The notes beneath the pieces are model-generated. The model was not told the origin of the DNA. It did no database searches and worked only from the letters and a program-made list of their open reading frames with translations. DNA of 24,511 bases, taken from NCBI GenBank assembly GCA_002291945.1, contig DBAZ01000017.1, forward strand, positions 1-24,511. The letters run 5' to 3'. This document shows, one piece after another, positions 6,936 through 14,961 of the stretch (positions within the stretch are counted from its first letter, which is position 1; each line of letters starts with the position of its first letter). This stretch comes from Tepidimonas sp. UBA997 (GTDB lineage Bacteria > Pseudomonadota > Gammaproteobacteria > Burkholderiales > Burkholderiaceae_C). Both the position numbers and the translations under genes were made by a program.

Positions 6936-8863
6936 GCCTCGATAGCTGCCTCAGCCAGCGCCCGCTCTGGCAAGGTCATGCGGGCCAGCGCTTCCATGTC
7001 CGCCTCCACCTCGTGCATGCGACCTTGCAATTCGGCCAGTCGCTCTTCAAGGCCTTCGGCGGCTTCCTGAATGCGATGCACGGCCTCAATGCGTCTCGCA
7101 AAATTCTTGCGCCGCTCCCGCAACTGAACATCCAGCTGTGAGGTGGACGTCTGGTTCCACAACTCCACATGGCCGGACGCATCCGCATAAAGCTGACGCA
7201 GTCTGGACAGAATGGCTTTGGACAGGCGATCCGCAAATTCAGGCTGCGCCAGCCTGAAGGTATTGGTCACCCCCAGGTACTGCAAGTGGTTGCGCTCGAT
7301 CACTGTGAGTTCATCGAAATAAGGTTGCAAATCCAGCTTTTCCGGCATCTGCAAAGCGAGGCCATAGTCCGCATTCAGTTGACGAAACGAGGCCGCCAGT
7401 TGATCTTCAATGCGTTCGGCCATGACCTGCACATGGGAAAAACTGCCGTACAGTCGGGCAAACGCATCGCTGTAGAACTTTTTCACCCCCAGCTTGATGC
7501 CTGGCTGCTTGAGCGCCAGTGCCAGGCTGGCAACATCCGCCTTGAGTCGGTTGCTGCCCAACTGGACAAAGAGTTCCTTGAGTTCTCTGAAATGGACGGA
7601 TCGCACGGCTTGAATGCGTGCCCCTCCCTGATCAAACTCCTTTTGCTCCTGCTCGATGCGCATGCGCATCTGGCGAATGACGGTCTCGTTTTTCCCGCGC
7701 AGGGTCTCGATCTCCTGGATCTGCTCTATCAACTCCCGTTGTCGGGCGTGCAACTGCTGCCCCACATCCTGGCGGAGTTGCTTGAGAGACGCATCGATGT
7801 CCGACTCCAGCATGGTCCGACGCCTGCCCAGCACATCGTCGGCGAGCGCCTGCTCCAGTTCCGCGAGACGACTTTCAGCCAGCAAGGTGTCGTTGTGCCG
7901 GACCTTGGCCAGCAAGCCTTTTTGCGCTGACACCGCAATCACTTGTTCCGATTGCAAGCCCAGCACCGTGGCAGACTCCTCACGCTGGCGGCGTATCTGC
8001 GCTTCAATGTACGCCGGCGTGCTCAGGTCATCCCACAGAGTGTCGATCTTGTTGAGCACCACGAGTCGGGAGTCCACCTGCTCGGCAGAGGGTGCCAGAT
8101 GTTCGCGCCACATGGCCAGATCGGATTTGCTGACCCCCGCATCGGCGGCCAGAATGAACACCACCGCATGGGCCTGGGGCAACAGACTGATGGTGAGTTC
8201 AGGCTCGGCCCCGATCGCGTTCAGACCCGGGGTGTCAAGAATCACCAGGCCCTTTTTCAACAGAGGGTGGGCCATGTTGATGAGCGCATGACGCCATCGG
8301 GGGATTTCGACCAACCCGTCTGGCCCGACCAGCGGGTTGTCGTCTGGCTGGTCGTCATGCCAGAAACCCAGAGACCGGGCCTCATCAGGCGTCACCCGAC
8401 GCACCTCAGCCACTTTTTCGATGGCCTGGGCCAACTGCTGGGGGTCATTGACATCGAGCTCCAGTCGCTCCCACTGCTCTGGTGCACTTCGCCATTCAAG
8501 CAGCGACTGCTGCTGCAAACGGGTCTCGATGGGCAACAGTCGCAAGCAGGGAGGAATATCGTCGTCGTAGCCCAGTTCGGTGGGGCACATGGTGGTACGC
8601 CCTGCACTGGCTGGCATGATCCGGCGCCCGTAGCCAGCAAAAAAGACCGCGTTGATGAGTTCGGACTTGCCACGGGAAAACTCGGCCACGAAGGCCACCA
8701 TGACCTTGTCGGAGCCCAGACGATTCTGAAGTTGCCTCAGCCGCTCCTGCGTCCCCGCATCCAGCAACTCCTGCCGGTCGAGCCATTCGGCCAGTCCTTG
8801 CAGGTGGCGAATCTTTTCCCTGCGCCAGACGCTGTGGTCGTCGAATTCCTGTGTGAATGACAT
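6932..8863 (-). CDS. Dynamin-like GTPase family protein
   Basis: A 643-residue protein with an N-terminal dynamin-type G domain and a long helical C-terminal part. G1 is EFSRGKSE with GKS at residues 65-67 (the position where GxxxxGKS expects the first Gly is Ala60). The next segment, SAGRTTMCPTE, supplies the switch I threonines. G3 is DTPGL near residue 230 and G4 is NKID near 275. Beyond residue 320 the sequence is rich in Glu, Gln, Arg and Leu and should form coiled coils (RQRELIEQIQEIETLRGK and the stretch near the C-terminus). No transmembrane segment is apparent. The ATG at 8863 is chosen over a TTG two codons upstream. It starts 57 bp after mutM and its stop overlaps the mutY start. 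The cellular role is unknown; membrane remodelling is typical of the superfamily, and the link to DNA repair is contextual only. Confidence 0.9.
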   Translation of the reverse strand: MSFTQEFDDHSVWRREKIRHLQGLAEWLDRQELLDAGTQERLRQLQNRLGSDKVMVAFVAEFSRGKSELINAVFFAGYGRRIMPASAGRTTMCPTELGYDDDIPPCLRLLPIETRLQQQSLLEWRSAPEQWERLELDVNDPQQLAQAIEKVAEVRRVTPDEARSLGFWHDDQPDDNPLVGPDGLVEIPRWRHALINMAHPLLKKGLVILDTPGLNAIGAEPELTISLLPQAHAVVFILAADAGVSKSDLAMWREHLAPSAEQVDSRLVVLNKIDTLWDDLSTPAYIEAQIRRQREESATVLGLQSEQVIAVSAQKGLLAKVRHNDTLLAESRLAELEQALADDVLGRRRTMLESDIDASLKQLRQDVGQQLHARQRELIEQIQEIETLRGKNETVIRQMRMRIEQEQKEFDQGGARIQAVRSVHFRELKELFVQLGSNRLKADVASLALALKQPGIKLGVKKFYSDAFARLYGSFSHVQVMAERIEDQLAASFRQLNADYGLALQMPEKLDLQPYFDELTVIERNHLQYLGVTNTFRLAQPEFADRLSKAILSRLRQLYADASGHVELWNQTSTSQLDVQLRERRKNFARRIEAVHRIQEAAEGLEERLAELQGRMHEVEADMEALARMTLPERALAEAAIEA

Positions 8864-8919
8864 GTGCAATGGCCGGTTAAGGCTTGGTACGGATCATCCG
8901 GGCAATATAGCACCCCACT

Positions 8920-9735
8920 TCAATTCTTCTGACACGTCGGACAGAAAAACGTGGAGCGCTGACCCTGACGAACCGACTGGATCGGCGTCCCACACACACG
9001 GCATGGTTCGCCCGCCCGACCGTACACCATGGTTTCCAACTGGAAATAGCCCGAGCCACCCTCGGCGTTGGCAAAATCGCGCAGTGTGCTGCCTCCGGCG
9101 TCCAGGGCTCGGGTCAGCACTCGTCTGATCGCCGCATGCAAAAGCGCTACTCGCTTGGCACTGAGGCGATGAGCCTTGGTCATGGGCCGTATGCGAGCCC
9201 AGAACAGCGCCTCTGCGGCATAAATGTTCCCCACACCCACCACGATGTCTCCCGCCAGCAGCACCTGCTTGATGGCCCCTCGGCGGGTTTTCAGTGCCCG
9301 ATGAAAATCCATCGGATCAAATGCGTCCGTCAGCGGCTCGACACCCAGCCTGCCCAGCAGTTTGCGAGCCTGCGGATCGGATTCGCTTTCGGCAAAAACG
9401 ACGGCACCGAATCGTCGCGGGTCATGCAAGCGAAGCACGCCACGGTCGGTCCATAGATCGACATGATCATGCGGCCCTGGGGCCGGCAGGGCCTGATCAA
9501 AACGCAGGTGGCCCGACATGCCCAGATGAACCAGCAGCAAACCCTCGTCCAGGTCCAGCAAGAGATATTTTCCACGGCGCCTGAGCTGCCGAATGACCTG
9601 CCCCCGAAGGCGATCGACCGGCACGCCCAGCGGCCACCGCAAAGGCTTGCCCAGACACACCGTCTGAATACGTGCGCCGGTCAAGCGATCGGCAAGACCG
9701 AGTCGGGTCACTTCCACTTCGGGCAATTCGGGCAT
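8920..9735 (-). CDS. mutM: Formamidopyrimidine-DNA glycosylase MutM (Fpg)
   Basis: MutM excises 8-oxoguanine and formamidopyrimidines from duplex DNA and cuts the strand by beta/delta elimination. The 271-residue protein begins MPELPEVEVTRLGL, giving the catalytic N-terminal proline (after Met removal) and Glu3. The conserved lysine is in RRRGKYLLLDLDEG (residue 56), and LVHLGMSGHLRF follows. The helix-two-turn-helix region holds VGVGNIYAAEALF. The C-terminal zinc finger has Cys245, Cys248, Cys265 and Cys268. All key residues are present. The start codon lies 46 bp from the proposed start of the divergent TPR gene, and the dynamin-like GTPase and mutY follow in the same direction. Confidence 0.97.
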   Translation of the reverse strand: MPELPEVEVTRLGLADRLTGARIQTVCLGKPLRWPLGVPVDRLRGQVIRQLRRRGKYLLLDLDEGLLLVHLGMSGHLRFDQALPAPGPHDHVDLWTDRGVLRLHDPRRFGAVVFAESESDPQARKLLGRLGVEPLTDAFDPMDFHRALKTRRGAIKQVLLAGDIVVGVGNIYAAEALFWARIRPMTKAHRLSAKRVALLHAAIRRVLTRALDAGGSTLRDFANAEGGSGYFQLETMVYGRAGEPCRVCGTPIQSVRQGQRSTFFCPTCQKN

Positions 9736-9781
9736 GGTGTGCTGTGCTGCTGAGTCTAAGGCTATCCATTATCATGACTCA

Positions 9782-11596
9782 ATGGATATGGTTGACCGCA
9801 ACACACCCCACCGACACCCCACGGGTGCGCATCGTTGTCGATGGGCGCTCGGCCCACTTTGCCTGATTGTGACGCTGGCCTGGGTCTCCGCTGCATCGCA
9901 CGCCCAGACCGCCGGACCATCCAGCGGCACGACTCCCGAGATCGTTCGCTTCGCTGATCTCGACGGTGCGCTGTTCTACCAGTTGCTGGTGGCAGAAATG
10001 CAGTTGCTCAACAACGACGCGGGCGCTGCCTATTCCCTGATGCTGGACGCCGCGAACCGTACCCGGCGACCTGAACTGTACCGACGAGCTGTGGAAATTG
10101 CCCTTCAAAACCGGGCCGGGAACGCAGCCTTGTCGGCCGCCCAGGACTGGGCTCGCGCCTATCCGGAATCGGACGAACCCTTGCGCTATGAATTGCAGAT
10201 CCTGCTTGCGCTCAATCGGCCAGCGGACGTCACCCGAACCCTGACGCGACTCATCGAGCTGGCACCGCCTGAGCGTCGCCATGAAGTCATCAACTCCATT
10301 CCACAGGCGCTTGTGCGCACCAGCGACCGCGCCATCGCTCTGCAGGTGGCTCGTGATGCATTGCGCAACGCTCTGCGCGATCGCCAAACCGCAGGCACCG
10401 CCTGGGCAGCAATCGGCCGGATGGAGATGCATCAGCAGAATCTGCCTGCAGCCCTCCAGGCAGCGCGCTCGGGCTTGCAGGCGCAGCCCCAGTCCGTTTT
10501 TGCGGCGGCTCTGGCGGCTGAACTTTTTGAGCTCGGGGTAGCGGAGGCCCAAGCCTTGATCGACCGCTTTCTTGAGCAGCCGGCAGCGGCTGACCTCGAA
10601 CAGCGCCACACCATCCATGTGGCTTACATCCGCACCCTGCTGGACAACCGCCAGTGGCAAACCGCCCAGGCGAATCTGGAGCGGTTGCTCGCACAGAACC
10701 CCAACCACCCTGAGGCCTGGCTGTTGCAGGGCATCCTTCAATTCCAACTGCGCTTGCCGACAGACGCCACGCGATCGCTGGAGCGTTTTCTCGGGCTGGC
10801 ACCAACCCTGCCGCCCGACCAAGCGCGAATCGGCCGCACCCAGGCCTACCTGCAACTGGCCCAGATCGCTGAGCAGCAACGGAACTTCCAGGCCGCGTCA
10901 GCTTGGCTGGACCGCGTCGAGAATGGGGACGATCTCTTGTTTGCCCAACTGCGTCGCGCCAGCCTGCTTGCCCGACAAGGGCAGATTGCCGAAGCACGGG
11001 CCCTGATTCAGCGCCAGCCGTCCAGGCACGAATCCGATGCCCGGCGCAAGCTGCTGGCTGAAGCCCAGATGCTTCGAGAAGTCCGGGCTTATGCGGAGGC
11101 CCTAGAGGTATACACCGCGCTGGCCGAACGGTTTCCACTTGACCCGGACATCATCTACGAACAAGCCCTTGCCGCCTTCAAGGCCGGTGACTTTGCTCTG
11201 ATGGAGACTCTGCTGCGAGGCATCATGTCTCGTCATCCGGAGTATTACCATGCGTTCAACGCCCTCGGATACTTACTCGCCGACCGCAATGAACGACTGG
11301 AAGAAGCGCGTCAGCTGATCCTCATTGCGCTGGCTGCCTCGCCCAACGATGCACACATTCTCGACAGCCTGGGCTGGGTCGAATTCCGCATGGGCAATAA
11401 GGAAGAAGCATTGCGCATATTGCGAGATGCCTACCGGCGCATGCCTGATGCAGAAATCGCCGCCCATCTGGGAGAAGTTCTCTGGGCGTTGAACCAACGG
11501 GATGACGCGCTGGTGATCTGGCGCGAGGGCTTGTTGCTGGACCCTGAGAACACCACTCTGCTCGAAACATTGCAGCGCCTGCAGGCCCGGCCATGA
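9782..11596 (+). CDS. Secreted tetratricopeptide-repeat protein
   Basis: A protein of about 604 residues, exported and built largely of helical TPR-like repeats. After a basic N-terminus (HRHPTGAHRCRWALG) there is a hydrophobic stretch LCLIVTLAWVSAASHAQ with a likely signal peptidase I site after SHA. The body holds many 34-residue-like helix pairs. The clearest are near the C-terminus, with YYHAFNALGYLLADRNERLE, DAHILDSLGWVEFRMGNKEE and HLGEVLWALNQRDDALVIWR. The frame is open upstream to 9734, inside the mutM start; the ATG at 9782 (or 9788) is preferred because it leaves mutM free and gives a better signal peptide, but no strong ribosome site marks either. The stop overlaps lolB in ATGA form. 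Such TPR proteins are often found directly upstream of lolB in related bacteria. A scaffold role in the envelope is an inference. Confidence 0.85.
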   Translation: MDMVDRNTPHRHPTGAHRCRWALGPLCLIVTLAWVSAASHAQTAGPSSGTTPEIVRFADLDGALFYQLLVAEMQLLNNDAGAAYSLMLDAANRTRRPELYRRAVEIALQNRAGNAALSAAQDWARAYPESDEPLRYELQILLALNRPADVTRTLTRLIELAPPERRHEVINSIPQALVRTSDRAIALQVARDALRNALRDRQTAGTAWAAIGRMEMHQQNLPAALQAARSGLQAQPQSVFAAALAAELFELGVAEAQALIDRFLEQPAAADLEQRHTIHVAYIRTLLDNRQWQTAQANLERLLAQNPNHPEAWLLQGILQFQLRLPTDATRSLERFLGLAPTLPPDQARIGRTQAYLQLAQIAEQQRNFQAASAWLDRVENGDDLLFAQLRRASLLARQGQIAEARALIQRQPSRHESDARRKLLAEAQMLREVRAYAEALEVYTALAERFPLDPDIIYEQALAAFKAGDFALMETLLRGIMSRHPEYYHAFNALGYLLADRNERLEEARQLILIALAASPNDAHILDSLGWVEFRMGNKEEALRILRDAYRRMPDAEIAAHLGEVLWALNQRDDALVIWREGLLLDPENTTLLETLQRLQARP

Positions 11597-12081
11597 AGCG
11601 TCGCGCCTGGATCGCATCGACACTGACGCTCAGCCTGTTGACGGGCTGTGCCACCGGCCCTGGCTGGATGACGCTGGAGCCTGGCGCCCACTGGAGCGGG
11701 CGTTTGGCTCTGACCGTCACCGAAGAGCCACCACAACATTTCAGCGCCCTGTTTGAACTGGTCGGCCATCCCGAGGCTGGCGAAATTCGCCTGACTTCTC
11801 CTTTTGGTCAGCTCATCGGCATCGCTCGCTGGTCTGCTGACGAGGCAGAGTTGATCCGCGGCCATGAACGGCAACGCTATCGAAGCATGGACGAACTGAC
11901 TGCTGCGCTCACTGGCACCGCCCTGCCCTTGACCCCGCTGTTCCAGTGGCTGCGCGGCCAAGCCGTTGAACTCCAAGGCTGGCAGGCCGACCTGTCGCAA
12001 CTGGCCGAAGGCCGACTCAGTGCCCGCCGTATGCAACCACAGCCAGCCGTTCAATTGCGTATCGTGCTGCAGCAACCATGA
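11593..12081 (+). CDS. lolB: Outer-membrane lipoprotein insertion protein LolB
   Basis: LolB receives lipoproteins from periplasmic LolA and inserts them into the outer membrane. The 162-residue product is itself a lipoprotein: the signal peptide KRRAWIASTLTLSLLTGC has lipobox L-T-G-C with the lipidated Cys19, and alanine at +2 fits outer-membrane sorting. The mature part contains a WSGRLALTV strand, FELVGHPEAGEIRLTSPFG and a QWLRG segment, matching the beta-barrel-like LolB fold. It is somewhat short for the family. The position directly before ispE strongly supports the call, as lolB-ispE is a common proteobacterial pairing. Both ends overlap neighbours by four bases (ATGA). Confidence 0.9.
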   Translation: MKRRAWIASTLTLSLLTGCATGPGWMTLEPGAHWSGRLALTVTEEPPQHFSALFELVGHPEAGEIRLTSPFGQLIGIARWSADEAELIRGHERQRYRSMDELTAALTGTALPLTPLFQWLRGQAVELQGWQADLSQLAEGRLSARRMQPQPAVQLRIVLQQP

Positions 12082-12968
12082 GCCTCAAGCAACTGCTGGA
12101 TGTACCTGCACCGGCCAAACTGAATCTGTTTTTGCATGTCGTCGGACGACGGGCCGATGGCTACCATCTGCTGCAATCGGTCTTCACGCTGATCGACTGG
12201 TGCGACACCCTGCACTTCGAACGGCGCACCGACGGCCGAATCAGCCGCGAGGATCTGGACGACCCTTCGCTGTTGCCCGCCGACGATCTGGTCGTGCGGG
12301 CTGCTAAGTCCCTGCAGGTACATACGGGCTGCCCGCTGGGTGCCCACATCGGGCTGAAGAAGACCATCCCGACCCAGGCCGGACTCGGCGGCGGCTCCAG
12401 CGATGCCGCCAGCACCCTGCTGGCCTTGAACCGGCTGTGGCAGCTCGGCCTAGATCGCTCCACCCTGGCATCGATCGGCCTGTCGCTGGGTGCCGATGTG
12501 CCGTTTTTTCTGGCAGGCCAGTCCGCCTGGGTCGAGGGCATCGGCGAACAACTCACCCCGATCGAGCTACCCTCGCAGCGCTACCTGGTCGTCAAGCCCC
12601 CGACCGGGGTTTCGACACCGGATATTTTTCGCCACCCGGACTTGCAGCGCAACAGCGAACGCGCTATAATCGAAGACTTTGCTGCAATCAGTCAAAACCA
12701 GACCGCAGAGGCACCTTGCGAGGCAGCTCGTGAAGTAGCCCAGTACGGCAGGAACGACTTGCAAGCGATAGCCAGCCGCTTGTGCCCCGAGATTGCTTTG
12801 GGGCTGCAATGGCTCCAAAGCAGAGGTCTGCAAGCCCGCATGACAGGCTCCGGCAGTGCGATATTCGCCCCGGTCACCCAGGATGTGGATTGCCGCACAC
12901 TGCCTGATGGCTGGCTATCGAGGCACTGCAGCAATTTGAGGGTTCACCCTCTGTTTGAATGGCGATAA
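12078..12968 (+). CDS. ispE: 4-diphosphocytidyl-2-C-methyl-D-erythritol kinase IspE
   Basis: IspE is the ATP-dependent GHMP kinase of the non-mevalonate (MEP) isoprenoid pathway and phosphorylates CDP-methylerythritol. The 296-residue protein has the N-terminal substrate motif APAKLNLFLHVVGRRADGYH (Lys14), the ATP-binding loop PTQAGLGGGSS at residues 98-108, the GADVPFFL segment and the C-terminal GHMP motif ARMTGSGSAIFAP. It overlaps lolB by four bases. A candidate promoter for the downstream tRNA-Gln/prs genes lies inside the coding sequence near 12643-12670. A small dyad (GAGGG-TTCA-CCCTC) lies near its 3' end. Confidence 0.96.
   Translation: MSLKQLLDVPAPAKLNLFLHVVGRRADGYHLLQSVFTLIDWCDTLHFERRTDGRISREDLDDPSLLPADDLVVRAAKSLQVHTGCPLGAHIGLKKTIPTQAGLGGGSSDAASTLLALNRLWQLGLDRSTLASIGLSLGADVPFFLAGQSAWVEGIGEQLTPIELPSQRYLVVKPPTGVSTPDIFRHPDLQRNSERAIIEDFAAISQNQTAEAPCEAAREVAQYGRNDLQAIASRLCPEIALGLQWLQSRGLQARMTGSGSAIFAPVTQDVDCRTLPDGWLSRHCSNLRVHPLFEWR
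12643..12670 (+). promoter_or_regulatory. Candidate promoter inside ispE for tRNA-Gln/prs
   Basis: A perfect -10 hexamer TATAAT at about 12665 is preceded by TTGCAG with a 17-bp spacer. The -35 box matches consensus at only three of six positions. It lies within ispE, about 380 bp before tRNA-Gln. In E. coli prs is also expressed from a promoter near or inside ispE, so the arrangement is plausible. Confidence 0.45.
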
Positions 12969-12972
12969 CGGT

Positions 12973-12987
12973 TATACTTCCGGGCGT
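12973..12987 (+). promoter_or_regulatory. Candidate -10 and GC-rich discriminator before tRNA-Gln
   Basis: TATACT at 12973-12978 lies in GGTTATACTTCCGGGCG, just after the ispE stop. The GC-rich stretch CCGGGCG after the -10 resembles the discriminator of stable-RNA promoters under stringent control. No convincing -35 hexamer is present at 16-18 bp. tRNA-Gln begins about 70 bp downstream. Confidence 0.4.
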
Positions 12988-13047
12988 TGTTCAAGCGAAG
13001 TGAACACACACTGCATAGGGTGCGCTGCGTCAGCATCGAGCCCGTGT

Positions 13048-13124
13048 AGGGGAGTCGCCAAGTTGGTTAAGGCACCGGATTTTGATTCCGGCATGCGAGG
13101 GTTCGAGTCCTTCCTCCCCTGCCA
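13048..13124 (+). tRNA. tRNA-Gln (TTG anticodon)
   Basis: A complete 77-nt cloverleaf: acceptor AGGGGAG pairs with CTCCCCT, discriminator G, and CCA is encoded at 13122-13124. The D arm holds GTCGCCAAGTTGGTTAAGGC, the anticodon stem CCGGA/TCCGG encloses loop TTTTGAT with anticodon TTG at 13082-13084, and the T arm has GGGTTCGAGTCC. It lies between ispE and prs, 26 bp before the prs start, and is probably processed from a transcript that continues into prs. Confidence 0.97.
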
Positions 13125-13150
13125 AATGTATGACCTGCGTCGAGCCATCC

Positions 13151-14137
13151 ATGCAAACGTTATCGCCCGTGCAAGCACCGGATTTCATGTTGTTCACCGG
13201 TAACGCCAATCCGGTTCTGGCGACGGAGATTGCTCAGCACCTGGGCACCCATCTCGGCCAGGCCAACGTCGGGCGCTTTTCGGACGGCGAAGTCACGGTC
13301 GAAATCACGCAAAACGTCCGTGCCCGTCACGTGTTTGTGGTGCAGTCCACCTGCGCCCCCACCAACGAGAACCTGATGGAACTCGTCATCATGGTCGATG
13401 CACTCAAGCGTGCCTCAGCCGTGAGCGTATCGGCGGTCATCCCGTATTTTGGTTATGCCCGCCAGGATCGCCGCCCGCGCTCGAGCCGCGTGCCTATTTC
13501 GGCCAAGGTGGTGGCCAACATGCTGCAAGTCGTCGGCATCAACCGCGTCCTCACCATGGACCTGCACGCCGACCAGATTCAAGGCTTTTTCGACATTCCG
13601 GTTGACAACATCTACGCATCCCCCGTGCTGCTGGGGGATCTGCGGGCCAAGAACTACTCGGATTTGCTGGTGGTTTCTCCCGACGTAGGCGGCGTGGTGC
13701 GTGCACGTGCCCTGGCCAAGCAGATGAATTGCGACATGGCCATCATCGACAAACGTCGCCCAAAACCCAACGTGTCGGAAGTCATGCACGTGATCGGCGA
13801 CATCGACGGGCGCAATTGCGTGATCATGGACGACATGATCGACACCGCCGGCACGCTGGTCAAGGCCGCTGAAGTGCTCAAAGAGCGCGGGGCCAAGTCG
13901 GTCTATGCCTACTGCACCCATCCCATTTTTTCGGGCCCGGCCATCGACCGTATCGCCAAAGGCAACGCGCTCGACGAAGTGGTCGTGACCAACACCATTC
14001 CCCTGAGCCAGGCCGCACAGGCCTGCTCGAAGATCCGCCAGCTTTCCGTGGCACCGCTGATGGCCGAAACCATCGCGCGCATCACCCGCGGAGAGTCGGT
14101 CATGAGTTTGTTTGCCGACTCGGATTGCGCCGCCTGA
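13151..14137 (+). CDS. prs: Ribose-phosphate pyrophosphokinase
   Basis: Prs makes PRPP from ribose-5-phosphate and ATP for purine, pyrimidine, NAD, His and Trp synthesis. The 328-residue product carries the class I signatures: FTGNANPVLA at the start, GRFSDGEVTVEI, the flexible-loop and ATP region YFGYARQDRRPRSSRVPISA, DLHADQIQGFFDIPVDNIYA, the SPDVGGVVRARALAK segment and the PRPP loop VIMDDMIDTAGTLVKAA near residues 223-239. The frame is open back into the tRNA, so I chose the ATG at 13151, giving about 11 residues before DFMLFTGNANP as in relatives. No strong ribosome site is visible. A terminator follows at 14167-14195. Confidence 0.97.
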   Translation: MQTLSPVQAPDFMLFTGNANPVLATEIAQHLGTHLGQANVGRFSDGEVTVEITQNVRARHVFVVQSTCAPTNENLMELVIMVDALKRASAVSVSAVIPYFGYARQDRRPRSSRVPISAKVVANMLQVVGINRVLTMDLHADQIQGFFDIPVDNIYASPVLLGDLRAKNYSDLLVVSPDVGGVVRARALAKQMNCDMAIIDKRRPKPNVSEVMHVIGDIDGRNCVIMDDMIDTAGTLVKAAEVLKERGAKSVYAYCTHPIFSGPAIDRIAKGNALDEVVVTNTIPLSQAAQACSKIRQLSVAPLMAETIARITRGESVMSLFADSDCAA

Positions 14138-14166
14138 AGCGGTGGACGTAGCGGCAACAAAAAGCG

Positions 14167-14195
14167 GCACACCGTTCTTGGAAGGTGTGCTTTTT
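14167..14195 (+). terminator. Rho-independent terminator after prs
   Basis: GCACACC at 14167-14173 pairs with GGTGTGC at 14184-14190 around a 10-nt loop, followed by five T residues. An A-rich run upstream (14158-14163) could extend the stem or serve the opposite strand. It lies 30 bp after the prs stop and may separate or attenuate transcription into rplY. Confidence 0.85.
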
Positions 14196-14244
14196 GTGTT
14201 CGGGTCTGCGCTGGTCGCGGCCAGGCCCTATTTGGAGTTGAATC

Positions 14245-14868
14245 ATGAAATTCGTCGCTTTTGAGCGCAACAAGCAAGGTACGGGTGCGAGCCGCCGCCT
14301 GCGTCATGCCGGTCGCACGCCCGGCATCGTGTTCGGTGGCAACACCGCCCCCGCCAGTATCGAGCTGGACCACAACGCCCTGTGGCACGCCGTCCACAAG
14401 GAGACATTCCATGCCTCCATCCTGGACATGGAACTCAATGGCCAAGTGGAAAAAGTGCTGCTGCGCAACGTGCAGTACCACCCGTTCAAGCCGCAAGTCC
14501 AGCATGTGGACTTCCAGCGTGTGGACGACAAGACCCGCCTGCACAAGAAAGTCCCGCTGCATTTCATCAACGCCGAGCAATCGCCGGCGGTGAAGGTGGA
14601 CAAGTGCTTGGTGAACCACGTCATCAACGAGATCGAAATCGAGTGCCTGGCCATCCAGTTGCCTGAATTCATCGAAGTGGACTTGAGTCACGTGGTCAAA
14701 GGCCAGTCGATCCACGCCAATGACCTGAAACTGCCTGTGGGCGTCAAGATCGTCACCCACGGCAAGCCCAACCCCACCATCGCCACCCTGGTGGAGCCGG
14801 TGGAAGAGGTGATCGTGGCTCCGGTGGCCAGCGCCGCCGACGACAAAAAGGGCAAGAAGAAGAAGTAA
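14245..14868 (+). CDS. rplY: 50S ribosomal protein L25 (CTC-type)
   Basis: L25 binds 5S rRNA in the large subunit. This is the long CTC form (207 residues): an N-terminal L25 domain of about 90 residues (MKFVAFERNKQGTGASRRLR, RTPGIVFGG, HVDFQRVD) plus a C-terminal beta domain (VKGQSIHANDLKLPVGVK), ending in a lysine-rich tail. GGAG lies eight bases before the ATG, in TTTGGAGTTGAATC. The position between prs and pth is conserved in many proteobacteria. A strong terminator follows. Confidence 0.97.
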   Translation: MKFVAFERNKQGTGASRRLRHAGRTPGIVFGGNTAPASIELDHNALWHAVHKETFHASILDMELNGQVEKVLLRNVQYHPFKPQVQHVDFQRVDDKTRLHKKVPLHFINAEQSPAVKVDKCLVNHVINEIEIECLAIQLPEFIEVDLSHVVKGQSIHANDLKLPVGVKIVTHGKPNPTIATLVEPVEEVIVAPVASAADDKKGKKKK

Positions 14869-14890
14869 TTCTTCGCCTGACTCGACCAAG

Positions 14891-14913
14891 GCCCGCTTGT
14901 TGCGGGCTTTTTT
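14891..14913 (+). terminator. Rho-independent terminator after rplY
   Basis: GCCCGC at 14891-14896 pairs with GCGGGC at 14902-14907 around TTGTT, followed by six T residues at 14908-14913. It lies about 20 bp after the rplY stop and about 50 bp before pth, so pth probably has its own promoter or depends on read-through. Confidence 0.92.
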
Positions 14914-14961
14914 ACTCGCCAGCCCCCCAGCCCCCCATCGGAAACGCGAAAGGCCCGTCAC

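Noticed and set aside
13082..13150. Earlier ATG for prs inside tRNA-Gln
   Set aside because: It would place the start in the tRNA anticodon region. The ATG at 13151 gives the expected Prs N-terminus.
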